Source of the DNA: Kitagawia praeruptora | Lineage: Eukaryota; Streptophyta; Magnoliopsida; Apiales; Apiaceae | Assembly (NCBI GenBank): GCA_037693485.1 | Contig: CM075351.1 | Coordinates: 156,740,501 to 156,804,500 of the forward strand | Direction: 5' to 3' | DNA length: 64,000 bases | Shown here: positions 47,801 to 58,100 of the stretch, piece after piece | How positions within the stretch are numbered: position 1 is the stretch's first letter | How the letters are laid out: each line of letters begins with the position of its first letter | Made by a program: the position numbers and the translations under genes | The notes under the pieces: generated by a model | Database searches by the model: none | Seen by the model: only the letters and a program-made list of their open reading frames with translations | Told to the model about the DNA's origin: nothing

Positions 47801-50567
47801 CTTTATGGACGCTTTCTCCGGGTACAACCAAATCAAGATGAATCCCGCAGATATAGCCAAAACTGCATTCATCACTCATAGAGCTGTCTACGCTTATAAG
47901 TTCATGCCCTTTGGACTCCGGAATGCCGGAGCTACATATCAAAGAGCCATGGTAGAAGTCTTCAAGGACCAAATTGGCCGAAACCTGGAGTCCTATGTCG
48001 ACGACATCATTGCCAAGTCTAAAACTGTCAAGGAGCATGTCCCCGATCTACGTGAATGTTTTGAAAACCTTAGAAAAAATGAGATGAAGCTAAATCCGGA
48101 GAAGTGCACCTTTGGGGTGGCAGCAGGAAAATTTCTAGGCTTCATGATCAGCCAAAGAGGGATTGAGGCTAATCCGGAGAAGATAAGGGCCATCTTGGAA
48201 ATGCAACCACCCCGGACTCAGAAAGACATTCAGAAGTTAGCCGGATCATTGGCAGCCCTAAGAAGATTCATATCCAAGTTGGCAGAAAAGTGTTTGCCCT
48301 TCTTCACCTTGCTCAAGGGGGCCAGCAACAAGAAAGAAATCACTTGGAGCCCTGAGTGCCAGCAAGCTCTTGACAACATCAAACAATATCTATCATCACC
48401 ACCCCTCTTAACGAAGCCTGAAACCGGGGAACCCCTACATCTATACCTCTCGGCCGGGCCCCTAGCTGTGGCCGCGGCCCTAGTCCGGGAAGTCGAGGGA
48501 AACCAATGGCCGGTGTACTACATCAGCCAAGTCTTGAAAGATGCAGAAACCAGATACCCCAATCTGGAAAAGTTTGCCTTTGCCTTAGTCACGGCCTCAA
48601 GGAAACTCAGACACTATTTCCAAGGCAGAGAAATCAAGGTTGTAACAGATCAGCCACTACGAAGGATAATCAATAAGCCGGACGCATCAGGCAGATTGAT
48701 AAATTGGACAATTGAGCTAAGCCAATTCCACTTGACATTCGTACCCCGGACAGCCATCAAGGCACAAGCTTTGGCAGATTTCATAGTAGAGTGCTCCTTC
48801 CCAGAACCGCAGCAAGCTACCAAAGTAGCTGAAAATGTGACAAACCAGAACCGAGCCCCGGGATCATGGACTCTCCATGTAGATGGATCCTCAACAGCTG
48901 ACAGGTCCGAGGCAGGAATAATAATGAAAAGCCCGGAAGACTTCCAAATCAAACAGGCCATAACATTCAAATTCCTGGCAACCAACAACCAAGCCGATTA
49001 TGAGGCTCTCCTAGCCGGGCTAAGGTTAGCACGAACTCTGCAAATCAAAAACCTGGACATCTATAGTGATTCACAAATCGTGGTACGGCAAACCAAAGGC
49101 GAATACATAGCCAAAGATCAAAAGCTAGCCCAATACCAAGCACTTGTCAAGAGCTACTTAGCCACCATTCCGGAGTACCATGTCAACCAGGTCAACAGAG
49201 AAGAAAATTCTGAAGCCGATGAGCTATCCAAGCTAGTCCAGAACTCAGCCGAACTAGGCAGTTCGGTCTACTTCGAAGAATTGGAAACCCCGGCCATCAA
49301 CCAAGAAGTGGTAATGGAGATAGACGGCACCCCGAACTGGATGACCCCTTTCATCCTCTACTTGGAAAAAGGGAAATTGCCCGAAGATAAGAATGAGGCC
49401 AGAAGGTTGAAAAACAAGGCTTCAAAATACTTCATAGAAGACAACCAGCTCTATCGCCGAACCTTCTCATCCCCAATACTGAAGTGCGTAGGCCCGGAAG
49501 AAGCTAATTACTGTTTACAAGAAGTGCACGAAGGGATTTGTGGGGACCACATGTCCGCAAAGGCCCTCGCATACAAAATCTTAAGGCAAGGTTACTACTG
49601 GCCAACAATCCACTCAGATGCAGTAGAATTCGTCAAGAAGTGCAGAAACTGCCAACTGTTCAGCAATATACCAAGGCAAAGCCCGGTCCTGCCATCTTCA
49701 GTTCTATCACCCATCCCCTTTGCTGTGTGGGGCATCGATATAGTGGGGCCTTTCCCCCGGGCCAAGGGTGATCTGAGGTACCTCCTTGTAGCCATTGACT
49801 ACATGACTAAGTGGGCCGAAGCAAAGGCAATGAGGACCATAAATCAACAAGACTGCATCAAGTTCATGGACAACATACTAATGCGGTTCGGCCTTCCCAG
49901 GGTACTGGTCTCAGATAATGGTCCCCAGTTCGTCGGCTCCAATTTTGAAAATTACTTGAAGGAAAGGGGAATCAAACACAAGAAATCCTCAGTAGCCTAT
50001 CCCCAGGGAAATGGGCAAGTCGAAGTGACAAACAGAATTCTGCTAAGGGGAATTGAGAAGAGGCTGAAGGAGAGCAAGAACAAATGGCCCGAAGAACTAC
50101 CAAATGTGCTGTGGGCATACAGAACTAGCCCGAGGTCCGGAACAGGAGAAACCCCGTTTAAACTAGCTTATGGAACCGAAGCAATGTTGCCAATTGAAGT
50201 AGGTTCTCCCTCCCACAGAGCAATCAACTTTGATGAAGATGCAAATGAAGATGGGTTACGAGTTAATCTGGAACTAGTTGATGAGGTCCGGGACAAAGCG
50301 GTACAAAGAATGGAGAAGTATAAAGAGAAAACTAGAGAGTACTTCGGGAAGAAGTCAAGGGTCAAAAACTTCCAAATCGGGGATCTGGTACTCCGGGACG
50401 CCGAAGCTTCAGACCCCACTAACACAGGAAAGCTTATGCCTAAGTGGGAAGGTCCCTACAGGGTTAAGGAAGTACTTCGCCCCGGAACCTACAAGCTCAG
50501 CCACATGGACAACACGGAAGTCCCCAACACCTGGCACGGCCTCAGACTAAGAAAGTACTACCAGTAA
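44811..50567 (+). CDS. gag-pol: E5 gag-pol polyprotein, Retand/Tat lineage, intact
   Basis: One open frame of 1918 residues from ATG 44811 (93 bp after the LTR) to TAA 50567. Residues 1-230 are charged and partly coiled-coil; gag core about 235-395; an atypical zinc motif CDYHATHGHVTESC near 517-530; protease with DNGSS near 636; RT about 890-1120 with YVDD near 1062; a first RNase H from about 1209 whose first catalytic Asp position reads LSAGP, so it is probably inactive; a second RNase H about 1354-1480 with VDGSS, YEALLAG and YSDSQ keeping D-E-D; integrase HHCC about 1571-1620 and DDE core (GIDIVG near 1641, VSDNGPQF near 1701, GQVEVTN near 1736); GPY motif near 1881. No stop or shift is visible, so the element looks autonomous. 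The product would form particles in the cytoplasm and integrate cDNA in the nucleus. Confidence 0.97.
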   Translation: MPRPSKSTHRPANSAPREEPLDPIPEPIPQNQVPVQERLGIGPNDARVTVEVNRYKYTDVPLDSGQMENLTPAELAEAIRAYRNRPHPEPEPDQGGNSEGSANSHNSRASVFARLGNQDQRNERDHPTRSKVRDDEADELKRMERLREKIRQEEQAKLEHRIQRRLQEEEERMRKSKSKRTRREVSPEIISDDEERPSNLVQMIQELQRKVNNDSGFEIQDTLTPFSRSLEAMPRQKNLKHYNFDSFNGLEDPEEHLNYFEQIALIYFYNDLTKCRFFASTLKGAAQRWFSRIPSRSIHNWKEFREAFLRRFRANKTPEYHMCHLETIRQHDNETLSAFMKRFQEAINQVTNLDEREALSIFRKNLDPERSERYVIELVNKEPQSLAAAYSMAAKFIKETDILQAMRMTRQGTSLGRSKDDRSRNDHNPDKKFKPNKQYNYIPSHQLTTPDKDHSSRAKSEAKPPRPGRAEPRPEPDWTPLNRPRAEILKEVRNKPFFYPPKPLVSAPENRPRNKHCDYHATHGHVTESCVSLKFFIEDQVKKGNMGQYLARRTTERGDGSEAQKTKHVVHVVLGGSNSPPESPGSGDEVMMIDSAPEQIISFSNADFEGVDPDHNEALVVTLDIAENEVKRILVDNGSSVNVLFKHTMDRMQLGSVRMNECREDPLYGFGHNLVPIQGTLYLPVQFGTAPKQITHMVKFYVINIPSSYNVILGRPALTKLRAITSTPHLKFKFPTTSGVGEVKGDTETASRFYGQALVMAETDPENKRKASSYQKNLSRKKHRATTFKNPGKEVQNIETTSAPNQEPGTSEAREYLASNSQARVQKSSLVKDQAKLEPAVEIETIELIPGNSERKVKIETGLEAAFRQELIQLLREYADVFAWSPSDMPGLRESLVMHSLDVDPRRKPVKQKRRNFTPERQRAIDEEVDKLLKADIICEVKYPEWLANVVLVKKPSGKWRMCVDYTDLNEACPKDPYPLPSIDQLIDATAGHVMLSFMDAFSGYNQIKMNPADIAKTAFITHRAVYAYKFMPFGLRNAGATYQRAMVEVFKDQIGRNLESYVDDIIAKSKTVKEHVPDLRECFENLRKNEMKLNPEKCTFGVAAGKFLGFMISQRGIEANPEKIRAILEMQPPRTQKDIQKLAGSLAALRRFISKLAEKCLPFFTLLKGASNKKEITWSPECQQALDNIKQYLSSPPLLTKPETGEPLHLYLSAGPLAVAAALVREVEGNQWPVYYISQVLKDAETRYPNLEKFAFALVTASRKLRHYFQGREIKVVTDQPLRRIINKPDASGRLINWTIELSQFHLTFVPRTAIKAQALADFIVECSFPEPQQATKVAENVTNQNRAPGSWTLHVDGSSTADRSEAGIIMKSPEDFQIKQAITFKFLATNNQADYEALLAGLRLARTLQIKNLDIYSDSQIVVRQTKGEYIAKDQKLAQYQALVKSYLATIPEYHVNQVNREENSEADELSKLVQNSAELGSSVYFEELETPAINQEVVMEIDGTPNWMTPFILYLEKGKLPEDKNEARRLKNKASKYFIEDNQLYRRTFSSPILKCVGPEEANYCLQEVHEGICGDHMSAKALAYKILRQGYYWPTIHSDAVEFVKKCRNCQLFSNIPRQSPVLPSSVLSPIPFAVWGIDIVGPFPRAKGDLRYLLVAIDYMTKWAEAKAMRTINQQDCIKFMDNILMRFGLPRVLVSDNGPQFVGSNFENYLKERGIKHKKSSVAYPQGNGQVEVTNRILLRGIEKRLKESKNKWPEELPNVLWAYRTSPRSGTGETPFKLAYGTEAMLPIEVGSPSHRAINFDEDANEDGLRVNLELVDEVRDKAVQRMEKYKEKTREYFGKKSRVKNFQIGDLVLRDAEASDPTNTGKLMPKWEGPYRVKEVLRPGTYKLSHMDNTEVPNTWHGLRLRKYYQ

Positions 50568-50699
50568 AAGATAATAGCTTTAGCCCATATATGGGCATAG
50601 TTTGGGAATTGTACTTGGAAATCATGTAACCGCTTTGATATCAATGAAAAAGAGTTCTAGTTCTTACCTGGCACTTCAATCTTACAATTATTACCAATA
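50568..50699 (+). other. E5 short spacer after gag-pol
   Basis: No gene; AT-rich sequence between the pol stop and the 91-bp array. It contains ATCAATGAAAAAG-type sequence but no clear polyadenylation signal. Confidence 0.5.
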
Positions 50700-51290
50700 C
50701 CTACTTGGAAAAGTTTTCACCCTTTCCAAGTAGGCCAAAGCCCGGGACCTTAGCAATGCTTTGGCCCGGGAAGCCATAGGCATCAAAATACCTATTTGGA
50801 AAAGTTTTCATCCTTTCCAAGTAGGCCAAAGCCCGGGACCTTAGCAATGCTTTGGCCCGGGAAGCCATAGGCACCAAAATCCCTACTTGGAAAAGTTTTC
50901 ATCCTTCCCAAGTGGGCCAAAGCCCGGGACCTTAGCAATGCTTTGGCCCGGGAAGCCATAGGCATCAAAATACCTACTTGGAAAAGTTTTCATCCTTTCC
51001 AAGTATGCCAAAGCCCGGGACCTTAGCAATGCTTTGGCCCGGGAAGCCATAGGCATCAAAATACCTACTTGGAAAAGTTTTCATCCTTTCCAAGTAGGCC
51101 AAAGCCCGGGACCTTAGCAATGCTTTGGCCCGGGAAGCAATAGGCATCAAAATCCCTACTTGGAAAAGTTTTCATCCTTTCCAAGTAGGCCAAAGCCCGG
51201 GACCTTAGCAATGCTTTGGCCCGGGAAGCCATCGGCACCCAATCCCTACTCGGAAAAGTTTTCATCCTTTCCAAGTAAGAAACAGCCCCG
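50700..51290. repeat. E5 91-bp tandem repeat, about 6.5 copies, each with two stem-loops
   Basis: ctacttggaaaagttttca starts at 50701, 50792, 50883, 50974, 51065, 51156 and 51246, a spacing of 91 bp (last 90). Each unit holds a perfect 12-bp inverted repeat (CCTACTTGGAAA … TTTCCAAGTAGG) and a second one (CCAAAGC … GCTTTGG) beside CCCGGG palindromes. Minus-strand frames through it are repeat artefacts. A 3' UTR tandem repeat is a known trait of Retand elements. Confidence 0.95.
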
Positions 51291-51586
51291 GGACAAACCA
51301 CCACTCCTCAATCCGGGATACCCGAATTAAAGAGTGGGGGGCAGTACAAATTATAAACAGACAACAGCAACTGAGCATGGAAAAACCCAAAATATATGAC
51401 GAACAAACACAAAATATTACAAACATAAAACGAAACGGGCCGAGCTGACCAACAGCCCGAAACACCCGGAAGTTATACAACAGAAAAATTCAAAGTTATA
51501 CAACAGAAAAATTCAAAGTTATACAACAGAGCATTAACAGATTACAAGGGCATAGCCCGAGATATGGACACAGCCAATATGATGAA
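51291..51586. other. E5 spacer with second polypurine-like tract and 24-bp repeat
   Basis: AAAGAGTGGGGGGC (51329-51342) closely resembles the true polypurine tract of E5 (AAGGAGTGGGGGGC at 54521-54534). A 24-bp unit (gttatacaacagaaaaattcaaa) is repeated about 2.3 times at 51472-51530. No gene is seen. Confidence 0.65.
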
Positions 51587-53797
51587 TCAAGCTTCAGGAG
51601 GAGGGGAGGAATCAGTAGCACCGAAAGCTTTAGGCTCGCCTTCACCCCGGGCCAAGGCATCCTCGGCAGCAAGATACTCCGTAATGAAGTTGTCCCAGGT
51701 AGCGGTCTCAGGAGCGGTCTTTATCATCTTTTCAGAGATGACCCAGCAACGATGGATCTTTTTGGACGCCACGGCTGCAAGATCATCATCGTAAGCCTCG
51801 GACTCCCGGAATTCGGAAATAACCTGCTCCTCGGACTTCTTGGCCTTCAGCTCATCCCGGAGCCTCTTCACCTCAGCCTTGTAATCAACCAGCTTAGCCT
51901 TGGCCGCGTCCCTCTCGTCAACGGCTTGCTTGATGCCGCCCTTAAATTTCTCAATCCGGGCATCCGTCCGCTCCCTCAGCTCCTCAAGCTGCTGCTTCAG
52001 CTCAGCAATCTCCTTTTCTTTCTCCGAGGCCGAGCTTAAGGCAACTTGGGCCTCCTTCACTTCCCTGCATGCTTTAGCAGCAGCTCCAGCAACCCGGACC
52101 CCAAGCTGCGAAGGTAGGAACGCAAGTTAGAAAAATTTAGAATCAATAAGCAAAGATAGAAAGAGCCCGGAGAAGCTTATACCTGGCCGAAGACCCCCAT
52201 CATCTGCTGCAGCAACTCGGTGGAGGTAGATTTACTCATCTCCTCCCACTCCGACTTGCTAGGGAGGTCAGCTAGGAAGCCAATGAAATTTCTTTCCTCC
52301 GGGGACACGGGAGCCGGCTCGTGAGGACGAAAGTTCTTCGGACCCCCAGTAGCCGAACCTTCCTGCACTACCTCACAGTCGGAGAGCATAGTCCCGAACA
52401 GCTCGGTCCGAGCCGAGGTCACCCTCGGCCTCTTCCTTGCTATCAAGCTAGAATCTTCAACCCCGGCCTCCGGGTCCGCAGGCTCGGGGTGCGGGGCCCT
52501 ATTTTCAGAAGCCCCCTCTTGATGGGCCTGGGAGCCGCTAGCATCTCCAGGAGCCTTGGTATTGTCACGAACGTGACCAATACCCCGGAGAGCAGCACCG
52601 AGAGCTTTGCTTGCCTTGCCCATCTGCACAACTTTCTCGAACTCCGGGCTGTATTCGGGAAGGCCTGAAATCACGAAAACAAAACATTAGTCCGGAGTAA
52701 AAGGAAACATTAAGAGCAAAAGTAAAAGCAACATACAACCCGGACTTACATCCTATCTCAAACAGATACTGATGACTCATAAGGTCATCTCGAGTCACCT
52801 GCCTTCCGAGACCCCGGCAAAAAGCATGAACCCGGTCCATTGCCGCATCCTGAAGATCGAAAACCTCAAAATTCATGGCAAGAGGCTCCTCCTTAAAGGT
52901 GGGCATGAACCGGATATCAACGCCCCAGAGGAAGACAAACTCCCCGTTCCAACCCTTCAAAGTGGGGAGCATGACCAGAGGCTTCGACGCCGAGGAAGGA
53001 TACCCACATGCTTTACCCCGGAACCTAAACTCGAACATGGGTATATTATTGGAGTGCACCAATTGGAAGACATGGTGAAAAAGTTTGAAAGTGGGCAGCA
53101 CCCCGGCTTTCTCACAGCACCCAAGAAAATACGAGATCCATTTCACCGCGTTCGGGGTCAGTTGGGTGTTGGGAATCCCATACTCAAACAAGCATAGAGA
53201 TTTAACAAACTGGTGACACCTAGGCCCATACCCCGACCTTAGGTGCTCCAACCACACTCCGACCCAGCCGCCCTCCGGCCTGTGGTAAATCTTCTCACCG
53301 GGCTCTGGCCATCTCCACTCTACATCGTTATCCAAGTGGAATGTGGCCCGGAAAATGGGGTCCCAGTCGACCGGCTCTTTTACATACTTACTCCGGAATG
53401 GACCGACATCCATCCCAGAACCCGGTTTATCCCCGAATTTGGAATCCAGAAAAGCCTCATCGTACCTAATCATTTCGGCCACATCTGGATTCTAAGCGAA
53501 CTCCGTGCTGAGATCCCTGAAGAAGAAAGCTTGGGGGATCCCCGGGTCCCTCCTTACGAAATAATACTTACTATGGCCCCAACTACCATCCGGCTCACTG
53601 AGGCTATACCCCGGGCCCATATCCTTCGTCGCAACACTACTAAGTACGGGCAAACTACTCTTCTTCTTCCCCATTATACACCACTCTAGATCTATCAACT
53701 CTACACTACTATCTGAAGAGCTAACGCTAGCGCCGGAGGTACTGGGCTCGGAGAGAGGGGTTAACACTCGATTTGCAGTCACACGTCTCCTAACCAT
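51587..53797 (-). pseudogene. E5 antisense gene with two introns; plant gypsy-associated protein with coiled coil, one in-frame stop
   Basis: Minus-strand ATG at 53797. Three exons are supported by canonical GT-AG borders that keep frame: 53797-52750, 52664-52183 and 52105-51587, with introns 52665-52749 (85 nt, donor GTAAGT) and 52106-52182 (77 nt). Joined length is 2049 nt, 682 residues, ending PPPEA-stop. A TAG at 53492-53494 (codon 102) interrupts exon 1. The region around GWVGVWLEHLRSGYG, QLTPNAVKWISYF and FKLFHHVFQL resembles the N-terminal domain of plant proteins catalogued as putative gypsy-type transposon (Pfam Transposase_28); this is from memory and needs a profile search. Exon 2 is low-complexity and Pro/Ser/Glu-rich; exon 3 is a long coiled coil (EIAELKQQLEELRERTDAR). 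Function is unknown; antisense ORFs at this place are a Retand trait. Confidence 0.7.
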
Positions 53798-54537
53798 ACA
53801 AGGACTCTACCCCGGGCTACCCAACACAATGATAGAATAAACGTAAGAAGCTACCAAAGGGCAACCTATGGAACTACCAGGACCCCGGAAAAGAAAAACG
53901 GTAAAATTGACAGGAGTCCGGATAAAGAGGACTTACAAAGAGTAGAAAGGCCGGAATGGAGAAAGCAAGAAAAACCGATAGCCCGGAGCACTGGTCTTCA
54001 GAGAGGCAGAGTAACGGCAGCAAATCAAAAACGCGTAAAAGAAAGAATGAGGGGAGGCAGCCATTATTTATAGGCAAACCCTGAATTCCAAACGCCATGG
54101 ACGCGTGGCGGCCCAAAAATCGACCCACTATCTCCAAAACCCGGAGATAGTGGGTAACAGCGGTCATTTTTCAAAAAAAAAAAAAACAAAAAAAAAAGAG
54201 AGAGAAGAAGTCCAAAGATGCATATAGAGAATATTATATATATTCATATGCGTACGTTTACGCACAACTACGGAAGACGAAGCCCCGGGATAAACACTTC
54301 AGTACCAACCCCGGGCCTGGGGGGCAGCCAAAGAAATACTGCCTTCAAATTCAAACCACTAGCCCCGGGCATACGTACCTCAGCGCACACCCCGAAATTG
54401 GGGGCAACCAAAAACCTCCGGCCCCGAGGACATATGTCCAGCACTCTAAAGAATCCAGGAAAGTTCACTTTTCAAGGCAAGAACACCTCTTACTACTCCC
54501 CCATCCGGAGAATCCGCATGAAGGAGTGGGGGGCAAA
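53798..54537. other. E5 region between antisense gene and 3' LTR, with polypurine tract
   Basis: Holds the antisense promoter, an A-rich stretch (54173-54200), an imperfect ~80-bp duplication around 54283-54420 built on CCCCGGG and GGGGGGCAGCCAA, and the polypurine tract AAGGAGTGGGGGGCAAA (54521-54537) directly before the LTR. Plus-strand frames here are not convincing genes. Confidence 0.7.
54065..54075 (-). promoter_or_regulatory. TATA box for the E5 antisense gene
   Basis: On the minus strand GCCTATAAATA lies about 270 bp upstream of the antisense ATG (53797). Initiation some 30 bp downstream would give a 5' UTR of roughly 240 nt. Its presence supports separate transcription of the antisense gene. 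Confidence 0.6.
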
Positions 54538-55180
54538 TGATATGCCATAAACAGCCAAGGCCCAATAAGAAGCCCAAAACAATAAGTAAACCACCTCATG
54601 AGAATAAGAATGGCTCAGCCTAGAGTAGTGGACCCCGGGCCCGGGGCCACCACCACGTGGCATGGTCCCCGCCCCGGACTAGGGGACCCCCTGATTTGTA
54701 GCACTCGGTATACGTGGCATCCCACCTCAGCTCACACTCCTATTTGTGACGTTGACCAACACTAGGAGACAAGGGAAGACACGTGCCAGATCGTGCCCAC
54801 CACAACATGGCCACACTCCAGTCAATGGTCACACCAGACAAAGCCACGTGCCCTACATCCCGGAAGTTCAGCGGTTCGTCCCCCAGATCCAACGGTCAGG
54901 GGTGAAGGTAACCTACCCCTAAACCCTAGGCCTAGGGCTATAAATACCCCTAGTAAATAGGGTTTAGGGGTTAGCCATTATTACACACCTACACACATTT
55001 ATTACTTTGTGATACTCTACTTGATTATTACCTTCCAAAGCCAACTCTTATTCTCACGCCGGAGGCACCTCGGGGCCAAACCCCCCCTCCGGTGTTGTTT
55101 TGCAGATACCCCACTACAGCTACACCACTTCCGAGACAGGAGTTGGCGAGGAAGTACCCGATCAAGATTCGGAGTTATCA
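54538..55180 (+). repeat. E5 3' LTR, 643 bp
   Basis: Identical to 44075-44717 except for three C/T differences, two within 54610-54625 and one near 55128. It repeats the TATA box (54938-54946) and telo-box arms (54915-54928, 54958-54971). Confidence 0.97.
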
Positions 55181-58100
55181 CCCGTTATAGTCCTAGAGAT
55201 GAAATCAGAGTAACCATTAATATTATTAATCACAAGTTGGAGTTCTTACAACCCAAAGAATTACAATTTTACAATTTACATGCTTTTTGCCATCCATTGG
55301 TATATGCCATATATATAAATACATTTGGTGCACAAATGCTAACAACTAGCCTACCAGAGACTGCATCCTCAGCAATGGTAACTATGACCTCCGCGATTAA
55401 TCCTCTGACGGCTAACACCTGCTATGCTGAGTGCGCCTTGCGCGGCCATCTGATCTAGCTGTTGTTGTGATATAAATAAATAAAGCAAGGGTGAGCAATA
55501 GCCCACCAAAAATATAATTGAACAGTGATAATATATAACAGTCCAAAATATCTTTGAAACCATATGCCATGCATTAACGATGTAGTACCAATATAAGGTA
55601 TGAGATGAAGTTACAAGGTAACTCAAAATATATTTGTTTTGAATAAATATCTGCTATGTCAAAGATGAGCCAGATATTATCAACTTTTCATAATAGAGGA
55701 ACTTGCAGGAAGAATATTGCAATTCCAATTCAAACACTTTTCAAACCTGCCAATAATGATAAGGTTGCAGGAAATTTCCAACATTGAGAGATGAACTAAT
55801 ACTGGAGTTTGACACGCCAGGAGACATAGCATTTACACGATGATCAGTCGCATGTTATGCTCCCCACCTCTTGTTTACTACATGTAGAAGGAAGCACCGA
55901 CGGATTTACTTGTCTACCGCCCTCTGGAACCCCCCGGCCAACGGTTGGGCCATTTGTTGGACCGGCGCCACTGGGTCACTTACGCATCTCCTAGTTCATT
56001 TCACATCCATAACTTTGAAACGTGAAGTTCCTCCCCCTTTCCCCAAGTATATTACTTGTTGATAGGACTCCACAAAGTAGTCGTATCTAGTTGGAAAGGA
56101 AAAATCACCAATATTTCCCAAGCTGATGCTTGTTAATGGATATAAACTTGTTCCATCAATTCTTACCCCTCGAGCGTTGAGGAGGTAACCAAACAGACTC
56201 ATATCGATGCTTGAAAGAATCAAGATGTGAGTGACAAGATAGTTTTAGCAAGTATAGGACCGGGCAGCCCAATAAATAACATCTCTCAAGTGAGGTCCCC
56301 TTATATACGTTTGGAAGTTGAGCGAGTATTTAAATCTTCTTTAAGATAGATTTAAATAAAAATAGAGTTTTGGAAACCTCTCCTTGATAAAAATAGTCAT
56401 AAACTACTCCAAAATATTTTACACCATATCTGAAGGTGACATATAATCTTTGAATAATATGAATCATTATAAAAGAACTTAAAAGGATTTAAATAAATAT
56501 TCCAAGAATATTTATTAACTCAATATTAATTTAGGAATATGAATAAATCATAATATTACTCGTAAGTAATCCTCGAATGAATATTTAGAATTATTTACTA
56601 AATAACTCTCTTCTTTATATGAATATTCCAGATAATATTCATTAATTAAATAAACTCAAATAAATGTTTAAAATAATGTTCACTAAATAAATCCAATCTT
56701 AAATGGATATTTGAAAATAATAATGTTTATTGGTGAAATAAACATCCCTTGGATATTTGATATAATATTCATTAAATTAATAATGAATATTCAACTTAAA
56801 AATGATATTTATTGATGAAATAATTGTCGACTGAATATTTGAGACAATATTCATTAAATAAATAATGAATATTCAATCTTAATAATATTTATCGAAGAAA
56901 TGATTATCGAATGAATATTCGAAATTATGTTCAATAATTGAATCGACTTTAAATGAATGTCGAAGATAATATTTATCGTCTCAAGGGAATATTCAAAATA
57001 ATATTTATCGATGAACTGGAGTTCGAATCAATGTTCAACTTAATATTTATAAAATAAATAGAGATTGAATGAATATTAGAAATAATATTCATTTAAATAA
57101 ATAAGGCTCGAATGAACATTAAAATAATATTCATTAAATAAATAAACTCGAATGAATATTCAAAATAATATTTATCGAAGAAATAATAATGAATATTCTC
57201 TAAGTAAATAACTTAACTGAGGGTTCGAAATAATATTCGAATATTAAATCGACTTTAGATAAATATTAAAGATAATGTTCATCGAATAATTAAATATCTG
57301 ATGAATAACCCGAATAATATTTATCAAATAATCTCAAAGGAATATCTCAATAATATTCGCCAGATAATAAATGGGAAATATTTACTTAATTATTTTCCTC
57401 TGAAAATAATGTCAATATATCAAGAAATACGACTCCCGGTCTATAATCAAGGAATGAGGTTCAGATGCCCTTCGTTTAAGGGTCTTATAAATTTCCGGCT
57501 TATGACTGATATAATAACTATCTAGCTCATAAGCTAACAATAATTCAGGGAACAAGTATATCAATATGACTTTGAAAGTAGGCATGCGTGCTATGGCATA
57601 TGTATAACAGAAAGCATACATATATATATATATATACTCACAACAACAGTCTTTTAAAAAGGATTTGAAACTTGCCTGGAAATCGAGTACGAGTAGGGGT
57701 AGTGGTAGCGTGTCCCGGGTCGGCCTGATGATCTATAAATAGCCAAGGCATTCGGGATTAATCACTTAACACCTTTCAAAAGGTTAAGTATAAACTTAAC
57801 TTAAATCGAAACATGTTTCAAGTCGTTTCGTTATACCCCTCTAATTCACTCTTATTATTACTTTTATTATCCGACACTTGTTCGTTAATAAAGCATGGCA
57901 TTATACTTACATGTGGTAAGTATTTAAATCGTATAAGTTTTAAAGTCGAAAGATTAGACCTCGATATTTATCGATCGTTTTCTAAGTGGTTTACCGACGT
58001 TATAACCAAGTATACCTTTTAGGGGTACTTTCGTACTTAACCATGATTCGAACATTTTTATAAAATCGGAAAACAATCCTTTTTACATGAGGTCTTCTCC

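Larger units (their letters stand above)
44075..55180 (+). mobile_element. E5: complete Retand-like (Tat lineage) retrotransposon, 11,106 bp
   Basis: Two 643-bp LTRs with three differences (all C/T), a perfect 5-bp target duplication, an intact 1918-residue gag-pol with two RNase H domains, a 91-bp tandem repeat after pol, an antisense spliced gene, and a polypurine tract. An array in the 3' UTR and antisense ORFs between pol and the 3' LTR are features described for Retand of Silene. At a commonly used plant rate of about 1.3e-8 per site per year, three changes suggest roughly 0.2 million years; this is a rough inference. Confidence 0.95.

Noticed and set aside
52772..53197. Plus-strand frame of 141 codons opposite the E5 antisense gene
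   Set aside because: Lies entirely within antisense exon 1, which has the better codon texture and splice structure.
53480..53575. An extra intron in the E5 antisense gene that would remove the TAG at 53492
   Set aside because: A donor-like GTAAGTATT and a TTAG acceptor exist, but the sequence between reads as continuous protein with the flanks; a nonsense mutation is simpler. Transcript data would decide.
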